A DNA stretch of 28,051 bases from Candidatus Atribacteria bacterium (GCA_003513845.1 DOTB01000043.1:1-28051), one strand, 5' to 3'. Counted from the first letter of the stretch, positions 1 through 10,300 are shown. Numbers and translations are program-made. The notes: generated by a model from the letters alone, not told the origin.

Positions 1-174
1 CATTCCTTTCTTTATGTCTTTCTACAACTAAATACCAAGATTATCTCCTTAAGTGAATTAATGGAAAATTAAGTGACCGGTTAAATAAAAAATATATATA
101 ATTTTTTCAGAAGACACATTTATGATTATACTATTTTAAATAATTTTTTCAACAATCTTTAATAATATAGGTTT

Positions 175-186
175 ACGATGCATCGT
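175..186. repeat. 12-bp perfect palindrome
   Basis: ACGATGCATCGT is its own reverse complement and sits just upstream of the tandem hairpin array. It may be part of the same repetitive element: a related phrase, ATTCATTGTGCCC, occurs after the array near 421-433, opposite GCATCGTGCCC near 180-190. No function can be assigned. Confidence 0.4.
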
Positions 187-204
187 GCCCACAATGGCTA
201 TTTC

Positions 205-396
205 GTCATTGCGAGGAGCGTAGCGACGCGGCAATCTCTAACAATCATATAAGACAAGCATTCCGCCTGTATATATTGTCATTGCGAGCCCTGGTTTATC
301 AGGGCGTGGCAATCTCTAATAATCACATAGGACAAGCATCCCGTCTGCATATATTGTCATTGCGAGCCCTGGTTTATCAGGGCGCGGCAATCTCTA
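205..396. repeat. Three-copy tandem hairpin repeat (REP/MITE-like)
   Basis: Three units begin with GTCATTGCGAG and end with GGCAATCTCTA, at 205-240, 278-317 and 356-396. Each is bounded by ATTGC/GCAAT inverted ends. Units 2 and 3 carry an internal CCCTG-GTTTAT-CAGGG hairpin, while unit 1 has GGAGCGTAGCGACGC in its place. The 37-38 bp segments between units are also similar to each other, so the period is about 73-78 bp and the array looks like a duplicated extragenic element. Similar ATTGCGAG...GGCAATCTC elements are scattered through many bacterial genomes. The spacers resemble each other, so this is not a CRISPR. Confidence 0.8.
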
Positions 397-596
397 TTTT
401 TTTCCAATATAGTGTCACAATTCATTGTGCCCTTACAACATATAATAGTTTTTAAATATTTTTAAGGTTTTTTAATTTATAATCATATAATAATAGAAAA
501 ATAACAAAAAAATAATAATTTTTAATTTTTTAAAAAAACTTTCACCAATTGTTGCCATACTGTAGTCAAACCCCTGTGATATAATTATATATTAAT

Positions 597-618
597 AATA
601 GGGACAGACACTTATTTT
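597..618 (+). repeat. Solitary RAYT-type end repeat
   Basis: AATAGGGACAGACACTTATT followed by TT closely matches the ends of the element at 17626-18095 (core GGGACAGACACCTATTT). It stands alone just upstream of the AbiEii remnant, with no partner in the following kilobase. It is probably a scar or solo end of a REP-associated tyrosine transposase element. Confidence 0.6.
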
Positions 619-632
619 CTCAATAAATTTGA

Positions 633-961
633 CTCCTCTTAAAAATAAAAAGTATTCCACCGGATATACTATTAGCTAAAGAGTTGTTAGCTATTTTAAA
701 AAGACCTCGACCTATAGGCAGGGATTTCTATGATGTTATCTTTTTGTTTGTCAGGGCAAAGCCAAATTATCGTTATTTAAAAGAAAAGATAGGATTAAAA
801 TTTCAGGATTATTTAAAAGAAATCACCACTATGTTATTAACAAATTGCAAAGAATTGAATTTTAAGAAATTAGTAGAATATGAAAACAATTTTTATTTAA
901 TCCCGAAAATTCACAAAAAATATTGTTATCTCCTGAATTTATTCTACAAAAGACAAATTAA
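633..961 (+). pseudogene. AbiEii-type nucleotidyltransferase toxin, C-terminal remnant with frameshift
   Basis: The open frame from 633 encodes PPDILLAKELLAILKRPRP followed by GRDFYDVIFL, a signature of the C-terminal half of AbiEii/AbiGii nucleotidyltransferase toxins. The nucleotide-binding N-terminal half, with its GGT and DLD motifs, is absent. Near 886-890 the reading moves to another frame, which gives FLFNPENSQKILLSPEF and ends at TAA 959-961, matching the usual family ending. The first frame instead runs on to 971 as unrelated residues. No start codon or ribosome site fits; a TTG at 684 lies inside conserved sequence. It is a different subfamily from the intact AbiEii at 27122. Its position next to a transposon-end repeat suggests deletion by rearrangement. 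I am confident of the family and of the gene being broken. Confidence 0.8.
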
Positions 962-2008
962 GATACAATAAACTAATTTTGTCCAGAAAACAAAATAGTA
1001 CATTAACGGAATAAAAGCAAAAATAAGAAAAAAATGTTTAATAACTTATTAGTTGGTTATGAAATTCAGTCAATTGGCATTTATGTTTTTCTTTATCTCT
1101 CTGTGAACTGAAAACGGAAGACTGACAACTAAAAAATCTTCATTATTTTCATTCCTTATGTTATAATATAAATAGTTTTCGCACTCATTGAAGTAATACC
1201 AACCGCTATTATTTTTGTACTACCAGATGACTAATCTACTAGAATAAAAAATTAAAAAATTTTTTTATATTCCTGACGGCTAATTGCCAAAATATATTGC
1301 TATAATAAATAAAATTTAAGCACCCATCATTTTATTGTAGAAAAAAAAATTATCCATATTATCACTGTTGCTTTAGAAGTATTGAATATCCTCTAGGGGT
1401 AAGTTGGTAATTACTCAGAAGATAATTGAATATCGAGAAGCCTATGGATCGCTTTAAAATACATTAAGAGATTAAACTGTAGAGGGGATTGCTGAGAAGA
1501 AAGGGGAGAAGTAGCAATCTAGAGACTGGTCTATTATAGTTAAGTAAAATAAAATGATATATTTTTATTTTAAAGAATATTTTGTAGCACAAAAACTAAA
1601 ATCTATCCCCCTATATGATAAAAGGTATTACCTTATATTACATGTAAAATTTAAGAGCCTGAAATCTGTTTTTCCTTAATATTTGATTAAAAATTTAACT
1701 AATCAAAAAGGTAAATAGGCTAAATGTTCTATTTACTATAAGTAAAAACCGAAAACCAACCACTGACTTATAGAAATCAATTACTAAATATGTTAGAATT
1801 AAAAAAGTTATAAAGAAATAAGAAAACCTGTTCCACAGCAAATACGAAGCAATCCAATACTCTTTTTTACATGAAATAAGGCAAAAATTTTGAAAATAGA
1901 AGTATTACAACTGGATAATTTTTGTTCATTAACCATTATTTCTAATTTTAATATGACACATCTTTGATGATTATGGGTTAACTAAGATAATGAGGATATA
2001 TTCAATAG
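962..2008. other. About 1 kb AT-rich spacer without a recognisable gene
   Basis: I find no open frame of useful length, no tRNA-like fold and no clear terminator here. Short open stretches exist, for example around 1390-1455 and 1560-1680, but they are broken by many stops and I could not assign them to a family. They may be gene fossils like others in this window. A possible weak promoter for radC is TTGATG (1964-1969) with GATAAT (1986-1991), spacing 16. Confidence 0.5.
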
Positions 2009-2710
2009 ATGCCTAAAATAAAAAAATATAGCACTCATATTAAAGATTGGCCTTCTACCGACCGTCCAAGAGAAAAATTACTTAGAAATGGCGAACATAC
2101 TTTAAGTAATTCTGAATTATTAGCAATTCTGGTGAGAAATGGTAGCAAAGGGGAAAGTGCTATTGATTTAGCCAGGAGAATTCTACATAAGTTTAAAACC
2201 TTTCGGAATATGAGCCATTCTGATATTTCACAATGGAAAGAAATTAAAGGAATGGGCATTGCTAAAATTGCTCAGATTAAATCTGCTATCGAAATTGGTA
2301 GAAGATTTAGGGAAGATGAAAAATTAGAAGAGAATTCCAGTATTGAATCATCGCGAGATGTGGCAGAACTTATGATGCCCAGGATGCGAGATTTGAAAAA
2401 AGAAGTGTTTAAAGCCATACTTCTTAATTCAAAGAATAAAATGATTGATATCATAGAGATTGAAAAAGGCACTGTAGATCAGGCAAATCCTATTATGCGA
2501 GAAATATTCCATCAGTGCCTTAAATATTACGCATCTTCTATTATATGTATTCATAATCATCCATCAGGTAATCCCACTCCGAGTAGTCGTGATAAAAAAT
2601 TTACTTCAGAGTTAAAACAAGGCGGGCATATTCTCAATATTGAAGTTTTAGACCATATAATTATTGGGGATAATGATTATTTTAGTTTTGCAGATAAAGG
2701 TATGTTATAA
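2009..2710 (+). CDS. radC: RadC family JAMM/MPN+ domain protein
   Basis: The 233-residue product has the normal RadC layout. An N-terminal helix-hairpin-helix-like UPF0758 region (about 15-100) includes ELLAILVRNGSKGESAIDLA and GMGIAKIAQIKSA. A C-terminal JAMM/MPN+ metalloprotease-like domain follows (about 112-233). The zinc-site residues are visible: E132, the H182-x-H184 pair in IHNHPSGNP, then S192 and D195. RadC was once credited with DNA repair, but its role is unresolved and it is very common beside restriction and mobile genes. The ATG at 2009 follows GAGGA at 1992-1996, a rather long spacing. It lies 21 bp upstream of hsdM, so it may be the first gene of the restriction operon. Confidence 0.93.
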   Translation: MPKIKKYSTHIKDWPSTDRPREKLLRNGEHTLSNSELLAILVRNGSKGESAIDLARRILHKFKTFRNMSHSDISQWKEIKGMGIAKIAQIKSAIEIGRRFREDEKLEENSSIESSRDVAELMMPRMRDLKKEVFKAILLNSKNKMIDIIEIEKGTVDQANPIMREIFHQCLKYYASSIICIHNHPSGNPTPSSRDKKFTSELKQGGHILNIEVLDHIIIGDNDYFSFADKGML

Positions 2711-2731
2711 AGATAATTTCAGGAGGGTTAA

Positions 2732-4009
2732 ATGGCAAATAATCATAATGAAATTGAAAAGAGATTGTGGAATGTTGCCGATAAGTTGAGGGCAAATACT
2801 GCCTTGAGACCTAATGAGTTTTATATCCCGGTATTAGGTCTGATCTTCTTAAGATATTCTGATTATAAATTTCAATTAGCGGAATTAGAATTAAAAAAGA
2901 AAATAACTCAGGGCTTAGGACGAATTTCCATTAAAAAAGAAGATTATCAGGCTCTAAATATGCTCTATATTCCCGAACAGGCTAGATATTCAGCTATTTT
3001 GAATCTTCCAGAAGGTTCCAATATCGGTAAAACAATCAATGAAGCAATGAGGATGATAGAATCTCAAAATGATAACCTCAAAGGTGTCTTACCCAAAAGT
3101 TATGATCGCTTAAATGACGATACCTTAATTGCAGTTCTTAAGCTTTTTTCCGAAATTCCTATGGATATAGATGGCGATATCTTTGGTAAGATATATGAAT
3201 ACTTCTTAGGAAATTTTGCTATGTCTGAGGGTCAGCGAGGCGGTGAGTTTTTTACTCCAACTTCAATTGTAAAACTGATAACAGAGATTATTGAGCCATA
3301 TCATGGCAGGGTGTATGACCCAGCTTGTGGTTCGGCAGGAATGTTTGTGCAAAGTGCAAAGTTTGTAGAACGCCACCATAAAAAACCCATTGATGAAATT
3401 GCTATTTTTGGGCAGGAAAAAGTAGCCTCCACTATCCAGTTATGCAAAATGAATTTAGTAGTTAGGGGACTGGAAGGGGATATCAGGCAGGGGAATACTT
3501 TTTATGAAGATACTCACCATTCTCTTTATCGTTTTGATTATGTGATGTCCAATCCCCCCTTTAATGTAAGTGGAGTTAACAAAGAAAAGCTAAAAAATGA
3601 TCCAAGATTTTCTTATGGCATACCTAGAGCAGATAATGCCAATTACCTTTGGATACAAATCTTTTTAAACTCTCTAAATGAAAAAGGCAGAGCTGGCTTT
3701 GTTATGGCTAATTCTGCAGCTGATGCAGGATATTCTGAGCTAGAAATAAGAAAGAAAATTATTGAGGATAAAGTAGTAGATATTATAATTGCAGTTGGAC
3801 CGAATTTTTTCTATACAGTAAGTCTGCCTTGTACACTATGGTTTTTTGATCGTGGTAAAAAGAACACGAAAAGAGAAAATCAAGTACTCTTTATTGATGC
3901 CCGAGATATATATACACCAGTTGATCGTGCTCACAATGAATTTTCGCCAGAACAGAAGAGTTTATCGCAAACATTGTCCGACTATATCGTGGAGAGGATA
4001 TTGAGATAG
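2732..4009 (+). CDS. hsdM: Type I restriction-modification DNA methyltransferase HsdM, main part (frameshifted)
   Basis: This is an N6-adenine methyltransferase of the HsdMRS complex. The N-terminal HsdM helical domain (about 5-145) begins with [13 protein letters not shown]. The catalytic domain shows GEFFTP (171-176), AdoMet motif [11 protein letters not shown] (196-205) and catalytic motif IV NPPF (274-277). AGGAGG lies just before ATG 2732. The frame ends early at TAG 4007-4009 after 425 residues, whereas the family is usually near 500. From AAC 3970 the +2 frame reads [19 protein letters not shown], the expected HsdM continuation, and joins the next entry. One A is missing in CAAAC at 3968-3972. 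Restoring it gives a protein of about 521 residues. Either the gene is inactivated, the two parts are made separately, or the base is an assembly error. Confidence 0.92.
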   Translation: MANNHNEIEKRLWNVADKLRANTALRPNEFYIPVLGLIFLRYSDYKFQLAELELKKKITQGLGRISIKKEDYQALNMLYIPEQARYSAILNLPEGSNIGKTINEAMRMIESQNDNLKGVLPKSYDRLNDDTLIAVLKLFSEIPMDIDGDIFGKIYEYFLGNFAMSEGQRGGEFFTPTSIVKLITEIIEPYHGRVYDPACGSAGMFVQSAKFVERHHKKPIDEIAIFGQEKVASTIQLCKMNLVVRGLEGDIRQGNTFYEDTHHSLYRFDYVMSNPPFNVSGVNKEKLKNDPRFSYGIPRADNANYLWIQIFLNSLNEKGRAGFVMANSAADAGYSELEIRKKIIEDKVVDIIIAVGPNFFYTVSLPCTLWFFDRGKKNTKRENQVLFIDARDIYTPVDRAHNEFSPEQKSLSQTLSDYIVERILR

Positions 4010-4296
4010 TGCATGGTAGTGAAAAACTTATGAAAGAAACTTTTCCTCAAGGAGAATATCAGGATGTTGCAGGTTTATGTAAGGTGGCGACATTAAAGGA
4101 GATTGAGGAGCATGGTTGGAGTTTAAACCCTGGAAGGTATGTTGGCGTTGCAGAAGAAGAACAGGATGAGTTTGATTTCAAAGAGCGGCTTGAAGAATTG
4201 AATGAGGAACTGGAAATGTTGAATGCAGAAGCAAAAGAGTTAGAGGATCAAATATCAAAAAACGTTGCGAAAATATTGGAGATTAAAAATGATTAA
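4009..4296 (+). CDS. hsdM: HsdM C-terminal segment, separated from hsdM by a one-base frameshift
   Basis: The frame contains [20 protein letters not shown] and [11 protein letters not shown], the well conserved C-terminal signature of HsdM, then an acidic coiled coil (about 55-90) of the kind that packs against HsdS. The only start is GTG 4009, which overlaps the last base of the hsdM stop TAG. There is no convincing ribosome site, so independent translation would rely on coupling. The conserved frame continues upstream to about 3970 in overlap with hsdM, so this is the tail of the same gene and not a separate protein. It overlaps the next gene by 8 bp (ATGATTAA). Confidence 0.88.
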   Translation: MHGSEKLMKETFPQGEYQDVAGLCKVATLKEIEEHGWSLNPGRYVGVAEEEQDEFDFKERLEELNEELEMLNAEAKELEDQISKNVAKILEIKND

Positions 4297-5728
4297 ACCA
4301 AATCCGTTTAAATCCGGGTTGAGATTAAGGCATTCTGAGTCAGAAAATATAGAATATAAGTCAAATTGGAATGATGATTACTTAAAAGTTATTTCTGCTT
4401 TTGCTAATACCAAGGGTGGTGAATTGATTATTGGTGTAGATGATAATAAAAATATATCGGGCATAATTAACGCCAGAAAATTACTCGTTGACTTGCCAAA
4501 TAAAATAAAAGACAAGCTTGGAATTATTCCTGCCGTGAAGATAGAGAAAAAGAAAGGCAAAGAAATAATTATAGTGAAAACAGAATTATCTTCTGTACCA
4601 ATATCTTACGATGGAAGATACTATATGAGGAGCGGAAGTACAACTCAACAATTACAAGGGCAACAACTGACTGATTTTTTGATAAGAAAATCGGGAAAAA
4701 CATGGGATGAATTTATTGAAGCCCAGGCAAGTTTTGATGACATAGATATAGAAACTGTCCAACAGTTTAAAAAATATGCTGTTGATAGAATTCCATCAAT
4801 TGTCAAGGAAACAAATATTAAAACTCTGATTAATAAATTAGGTCTTATAGAAAACGATAGACTGAAAAGAGCTGCGATACTTCTTTTTGGTAAAAATCCT
4901 CAAAAGTTTTATATTCCTGCTATTGTAAAAATAGGTAAATTTTTAACTGAAACAGAAATTTTAAGTTCAGATTTAATAAGAGGAAATTTATTTGAACAAT
5001 TAGAAAAGACACTTGAAACACTCAGGACAAAGTATCTTATAAGTGAGATTAAATATGAAGGTATTCACCGAAGGGATATTCTTGAATATCCTTATGAATC
5101 CTTGAGAGAAGCAATCATCAATGCATTGATTCACAGAGATTATCTTGGCACTTCCAATATTCAAATAAGAGTTTATTCAGACAAACTCATTATTATGAAT
5201 GAAGGAAAACTTCCTCCTGAAGTTCCTGTAGAGAAATTAAAAACAAAACATCTTTCCAAACCAAGAAATACATTACTTGCTGAAGTATTCTATTTTGCTG
5301 GTTTTATAGAGAGCTGGGGTAGAGGAACAATCAAGATTGTTGAAAATTGTGTAGAACAAGAACTCCCTGAGCCAGATTTTATAGAAGAATTTGGCACGAT
5401 GAATGTTATATTTTATAAGGATAAATGGACTGAAAAGAATCTTGAAAAAATGGGATTAAATGAGAGACAAATAAAAGCAGTGATGTATGTAAAAGAAAAA
5501 GGTAAGATTACTAATGAAGAATATCAAAAGTTAGCAGGTGTTTCCAAACCAACAGCAACTCGCCATCTTTCTCAACTCGTAAATTTATTACTATTTGAGC
5601 AAATCGGGATGACTGGGAAGGGAACCTTTTATCGGATAAAGGGCTCACAAACGGCTCAAATGGCTCATAAAGGGCTCACAAACGGCTCTAAATTGAGGAA
5701 AGTTGATAAAAAAGCAAAAGATGAATAA
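4289..5728 (+). CDS. AlbA-domain / HATPase / winged-helix protein inside the hsd operon
   Basis: The 479-residue product has three parts. Residues about 14-130 are a Schlafen-AlbA-type (AlbA_2) domain, with [10 protein letters not shown] and [18 protein letters not shown]. Residues about 265-375 are a GHKL-like ATP-binding domain (HATPase_c_4), with [19 protein letters not shown] and GRGTIKI. Residues about 390-455 are a winged helix, with [16 protein letters not shown]. Such proteins are often called RecG-like or transcriptional regulators and are common passengers in type I RM operons. GGAG at 4278-4281 supports ATG 4289 rather than the upstream TTG 4265. The C-terminal 30 residues are encoded by a 31-bp duplication listed separately. 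A role in regulation or modulation of the RM system is inferred from position only. Confidence 0.85.
   Translation: MIKPNPFKSGLRLRHSESENIEYKSNWNDDYLKVISAFANTKGGELIIGVDDNKNISGIINARKLLVDLPNKIKDKLGIIPAVKIEKKKGKEIIIVKTELSSVPISYDGRYYMRSGSTTQQLQGQQLTDFLIRKSGKTWDEFIEAQASFDDIDIETVQQFKKYAVDRIPSIVKETNIKTLINKLGLIENDRLKRAAILLFGKNPQKFYIPAIVKIGKFLTETEILSSDLIRGNLFEQLEKTLETLRTKYLISEIKYEGIHRRDILEYPYESLREAIINALIHRDYLGTSNIQIRVYSDKLIIMNEGKLPPEVPVEKLKTKHLSKPRNTLLAEVFYFAGFIESWGRGTIKIVENCVEQELPEPDFIEEFGTMNVIFYKDKWTEKNLEKMGLNERQIKAVMYVKEKGKITNEEYQKLAGVSKPTATRHLSQLVNLLLFEQIGMTGKGTFYRIKGSQTAQMAHKGLTNGSKLRKVDKKAKDE
5636..5688 (+). repeat. 22-bp exact direct repeat (31-bp period) within the AlbA-HTH gene
   Basis: ATAAAGGGCTCACAAACGGC followed by TC occurs at 5636-5657 and again at 5667-5688, separated by 9 bp. 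The shared word GGCTC appears five times in this stretch. It encodes a Gly/Ser/Thr-rich tail of the type [16 protein letters not shown] after the winged helix. The 31-bp period is not a multiple of three, so gain or loss of a unit would shift the frame and alter the junction with the next gene. Confidence 0.8.
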
Positions 5729-6044
5729 GAAAATATCAGATAAAAGAACCATTATTCCAGACAAACTTTTTAAAGCAACTAAACAACTTATAAAAATAAA
5801 AGAAGAAGCCAGGTCACTTGGAATATTTGTTGATGACCGAGAATTAATTGAGTGTCCAAAATGTGGACTTATGGAAGATATAGATTCTTATGGCAGGTTG
5901 TTTACTGTTTTTAAGAAATCACCAAACAAAGGTACCGGCTTAAAGTTTAAAGAAATGAAAAATGGCAAAATATTTCATTGCCCGAATTGTGGAGAAATTG
6001 TATCAGAAAATGTTGCAAAGATTTTGGAGGAATTTGGTAGATAG
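5721..6044 (+). CDS. Small zinc-ribbon protein in the hsd operon
   Basis: The 107-residue product starts at ATG 5721 and overlaps the previous gene by 8 bp, which indicates translational coupling. It has a basic N-terminus, a helical segment (about 14-35), and two CxxC knuckles about 40 residues apart, CPKCG (about 45-49) and CPNCG (about 87-91), which would bind one zinc. No catalytic motif is visible. I do not recognise a named family. Its place between the AlbA protein and hsdS suggests it works with the AlbA protein, for example as a nucleic-acid or protein adaptor; that is inference. A TTG at 5703 is a poorer start. Confidence 0.7.
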   Translation: MNKKISDKRTIIPDKLFKATKQLIKIKEEARSLGIFVDDRELIECPKCGLMEDIDSYGRLFTVFKKSPNKGTGLKFKEMKNGKIFHCPNCGEIVSENVAKILEEFGR

Positions 6045-6131
6045 TAGGTGGAGGGTAGGATAATATTAGCGATTGGATTGAAGCAGCGGCAAGGAAAGCA
6101 GGGAGATAATATATAAGAGGAAAAAGTATAA

Positions 6132-7301
6132 ATGAAAAATAAGTGGAAAACCACAGAATTAGGTGACATTTGCAAGTTTAATTATGGAAAAGGGTTACCT
6201 AAACGAAAACGGATACATGGAATATACCCTGTTTATGGGTCAGGTGGTATAGTGGATTATAACAAAGAATATTACATAAAAGGTCCTGGAATAATAGTTG
6301 GCAGGAAAGGAACAATTGGAAGTGTGTATTTTGAAAAAAAGAATTTTTTCCCAATCGACACAGTATTCTATATAACGGAAAATAAAGAAGTATATGATAT
6401 TAGATTCTTGTATTATTTATTACTGGATTTAGGCTTGTATAGATTAAATTCTGATGCAGCTGTTCCTGGTTTAAATAGAAATGTTGCATATCAGCAAAAA
6501 ATTTCTTTACCCTCTCTTAATATTCAGAACAAAATCTCCTCCATTCTCTCCGCTTACGACGACCTCATTGAAAACAACACCCGACGGATAAAAATCCTTG
6601 AAGAAATGGCGCAGCTTATTTATCGAGAATGGTTTGTTCATTTTCGATTTCCCGGCCATGAAAAGGTCAAAATGGTTGATTCAGAATTAGGTAAAATCCC
6701 CGAAGGATGGGAAGTAAGAAAGCTTGAAGATTTTGTAGATTTTATAAAAGGATTTGAGCCAGGAACAAAAAATTACCTAGATAAAAAAATGCCAAATACT
6801 ATACCTTTTTTAAGAGTCGGAGATCTAAATGATCGTCGATCACAAATATGGATATACAAAAATATTGCTAAAGATAGAATACTAAATAAAAAGGATATAG
6901 CTCTTACTTTAGATGGAACACCTGGAATTGTTAAAATTGGTAATCATGGTGCATATTCCAGTGGAATACAAAAAGTTGTTATTAAAGATAAAAAAATAAC
7001 GTGGGCATATCTTTATTTTCTATTAAAATCTGAGCAAATTCAGGAAACAATTAAAGCATATTCATCAGGTACCACGATAATTCATGCAGGTTTTTCAAGA
7101 AAATATATGAAATTTTTAATACCAAGAAAAGAAATTGTTTATGATTTTGAAAAATGTGTTTCTACCCTCCTTCAGCTAAAGTTAATTTTGGAAGAAAAGA
7201 ATGATTTTTTAAGAATAAATCGAGATTACCTACTCCCGAAACTTATTTCCGGCACTATCGATGTGTCAGATTTAGATATTAAAACAGAGGAGATAAAATG
7301 A
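6132..7301 (+). CDS. hsdS: Type I restriction-modification specificity subunit HsdS
   Basis: The 389-residue product has the two-half layout of HsdS, which sets the DNA target of the methylase and nuclease. Target-recognition domain 1 (about 1-130) starts WKTTELGDICKFNYGKG. A conserved helical spacer (about 131-175) includes ISSILSAYDDLIENNTRRI and the REWFVHFRFPG segment. Target-recognition domain 2 (about 187-335) starts after GKIPEGWEVRKL, and the final helical repeat (about 336-378) ends LLPKLISGTIDV. AGAGG at 6116-6120 precedes ATG 6132. The TGA overlaps the hsdR ATG as ATGA (7298-7301). Both recognition domains look intact; the target sequence cannot be read from sequence alone. Confidence 0.93.
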   Translation: MKNKWKTTELGDICKFNYGKGLPKRKRIHGIYPVYGSGGIVDYNKEYYIKGPGIIVGRKGTIGSVYFEKKNFFPIDTVFYITENKEVYDIRFLYYLLLDLGLYRLNSDAAVPGLNRNVAYQQKISLPSLNIQNKISSILSAYDDLIENNTRRIKILEEMAQLIYREWFVHFRFPGHEKVKMVDSELGKIPEGWEVRKLEDFVDFIKGFEPGTKNYLDKKMPNTIPFLRVGDLNDRRSQIWIYKNIAKDRILNKKDIALTLDGTPGIVKIGNHGAYSSGIQKVVIKDKKITWAYLYFLLKSEQIQETIKAYSSGTTIIHAGFSRKYMKFLIPRKEIVYDFEKCVSTLLQLKLILEEKNDFLRINRDYLLPKLISGTIDVSDLDIKTEEIK

Positions 7302-10300
7302 GTTCAAGTTATTCCGAATTGGAATTGGCAGAAATCCCTGCCATAGAAACATTCCAATCTCTTGGTTATGAATACTTGAATTGCTATCACGAAGTTTTTA
7401 ATGAAGATCCAGACTTGGCAACTCTGGGCAGAAAAACATCTATGGAAGTAGTATTAATCCCTCGCTTAAGGTCTGCATTAATTTCTCTTAATCCAGAAAC
7501 CCTACCTGAAATTATTGATCAGGCAATAGAAAAAATTACTATGGATTTGAGCAATCTAAATCCGGTTATGGCAAACAAAGAAATATACAATATGTTAGTA
7601 AAAGGTATCAATATTGTAGTTAGAAGAGATAATGGAGAGCTGGAAATTGAAAATATCAAGGTTATTGATTTTGAACAGCCTGAGAATAATGATTTTTTAC
7701 TTGCTTCCCAATTTTGGATAACAGGACAAATGTATAAAAGAAGGGCTGACCTGATAGGGTTTGTAAACGGATTGCCTTTAATATTTATAGAATTAAAAAC
7801 TGCACATAAAAAATTGGAAAATGCCTTCTATCAAAATCTCTCTGATTATAAAGATACCATTCCACAACTATTCTGGTTTAATACATTTATTATCTTATCC
7901 AATACCTCAGAAGCAAAGGTTGGTACAATTACCTCAGAATGGGAACATTTTACTGAATGGAAAAAGATAAATTCAGAAGGTGAGCAAGGAATTGTTTCTC
8001 TGGATACCCTGATAAAGGGAGTTTGTGAAAAGAGAAAGTTTCTGGATATCCTGGAAAATTTCATTCTATATCAAAATATGGATGGCTCAATGATAAAAAT
8101 CATGGCAAAAAATCATCAATTTCTAGGGGTTAACCAAGCCATTGAAAAATTCAGGGAACTTAGAAGTAAATCTAAGGAAAATAAAAAACTGGGAGTCTTC
8201 TGGCATACTCAGGGAAGTGGAAAAAGTTTTTCCATGATATTTTTCTCCCAAAAGATCTTAAGAAAGTTTAGCGGGAATTATACTTTTTTAATTGTTACCG
8301 ACCGTGTAGCATTGGATGATCAGATATACAAAAATTTTTTAAGTGTTGGTGCGGTTACCGAAGATGAAGTGCATGCTAAAAGTTGTCGTCATTTAAGGCA
8401 ACTTTTAAAAGAGGACCATCGAAATATATTTACTTTGATTCATAAGTTTAGCTCAGATGAAGATAATATTTATCCGATTAATGAACGTGACGATATTATC
8501 GTAATTACCGATGAAGCACATCGAACTCAATATGATACCCTTGCTTTAAATATGAGAAAAGCTTTACCCAATGCTTCCTTTATCGCCTTCACTGCCACTC
8601 CTTTAATCGTTGGAGAAGAACGTACCAAAGAAACCTTTGGGGATTATGTCAGTATATATAGCTATAAACAGTCCACTGATGATAAAGCCACTGTCCCTCT
8701 TTATTATGAAAATAGGATTCCCGAAGTTGAGCTGGATGTAGAAAAATTTTCAGAAGGGTTAGAAGATTTACTGGATGAGGCGATGTTGGATGCCAGGCAA
8801 GAAGAAAAACTGAGTCGTGAATTTAGCAAAGAATATCAAATTATAACCAGAGAAGATAGGTTGGAGAAAATAGCAGAAGATATAGTTTTGCATTTTGTCA
8901 GCAGGGGGTATCAAGGCAAAGGAATGGTGGTTTCTATTGATAAACCTACGACTGTTAGGATGTATGATAAAGTCCAAAAGTACTGGAATCGATATATTGA
9001 AAGTTTAAAAAAGAAATTAGAGCATTGCGAAGATGATTTTGAAAGGGAAATGATAGAGAAAAAGATTAATTATATGAAAGAAACAGATATGGCAGTTGTA
9101 GTGAGTGGTGAACAGAACGAAATTAAAAAATTTAATAAAATGGGATTGGACATTCAGAAACATCGGGAAAGGATGAATAAAGAAAATTTAGATGATAAAT
9201 TTAAGGATCCTAAGAATCCTTTTCGATTAGTTTTTGTCTGTGCTATGTGGCTCACTGGTTTTGACGTAGCAAGTTTATCTACAATTTATTTAGATAAACC
9301 GATGAAAAATCACACTCTGATGCAGGCAATTGCTAGAGCTAATAGAGTGTTTAAAGATAAACCGAACGGATTAATAGTAGATTATATAGGTATTTTTAGA
9401 AATTTAAAGAATGCTCTGGCTATTTACACCCCGGGAGATGAAGCAATTGATTATCCGGTGGTGCCCAAGGAAAAGTTAATTAAAAAACTGAAAGACATTA
9501 TAGATCAGATGTTAAATTTTTGCCATGAACAGAATATTAATATCCAGAGTATTTTAGACAGCCAGGGTTTTGAAAGAGTTAAAAACCTTGATGAAGCAGT
9601 TGATAAGGTACTAATTAGTGATGAAGTTAAAAATCAATATATGTCTTTAGCAAATGAGATTAGAAAGAACTATAAAGCCATATTACCAGATATTCAGGCA
9701 GATAAATTTCATATTTATCATGATCTATTTAGGGCAATTCAGGAGAAAATTTATTCTTTAAATCCCGAGGTAGATATTTCAGAGATAAAGGGGAAATTAG
9801 AAAATTTACTTGATGAATCCGTAGGTGTAGTGGACATAAATAAGGAAAAAGAAAAATATTATAAGAATAAGATTGATTTAAGCAAGATAGATTTTGAAAG
9901 AATAAAAAAGAAATTCTTTGAGGGAAACAAACATATTGAAGTAGAAAGATTGAAGAATGCAATAAGCAGAAAGATAAATTTATTGGTTATGTTAAATAAA
10001 TCAAGAAAGGATCTCTTGGAAAAGTTTCAAAAGTTGATTGAAGAATATAATTCCGGAGCTATAAATATAGAGATACTTTTTAAAGAGCTGATAGATTTTG
10101 CTAAACAATTAGATGAAGAGGATAAAAGGCATATCAGGGAGGGTTTTACTGAAGAAGAGTTAGCTATTTTTGATTTATTGAATAAACCTGATCTCAGCAA
10201 AAAAGAGGAGAAGCAAGTGAAACAGGCATCTAAAGAATTACTATCTAAATTAAAGCAAGAGAAATTAGTTTTAGAATGGCGCAAAAAACAACAAGCCAGG

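Noticed and set aside
205..396. Regularly spaced repeats as a CRISPR array
   Set aside because: The repeats are hairpin elements with inverted ATTGC ends, the cores differ between copies, and the spacers are similar to each other rather than unique. No cas genes are present.
4265..4288. TTG start for the AlbA-domain gene
   Set aside because: It lies inside the conserved HsdM C-terminal coding sequence; ATG 4289 has GGAG seven bases upstream.
6059..6109. Short frame DNISDWIEAAARKAGR between the zinc-ribbon gene and hsdS
   Set aside because: It reads like a protein C-terminus, but it is preceded directly by TAG, has no start and is only 16 codons. It may be a relic of a longer zinc-ribbon protein or a lost gene; not enough to call.
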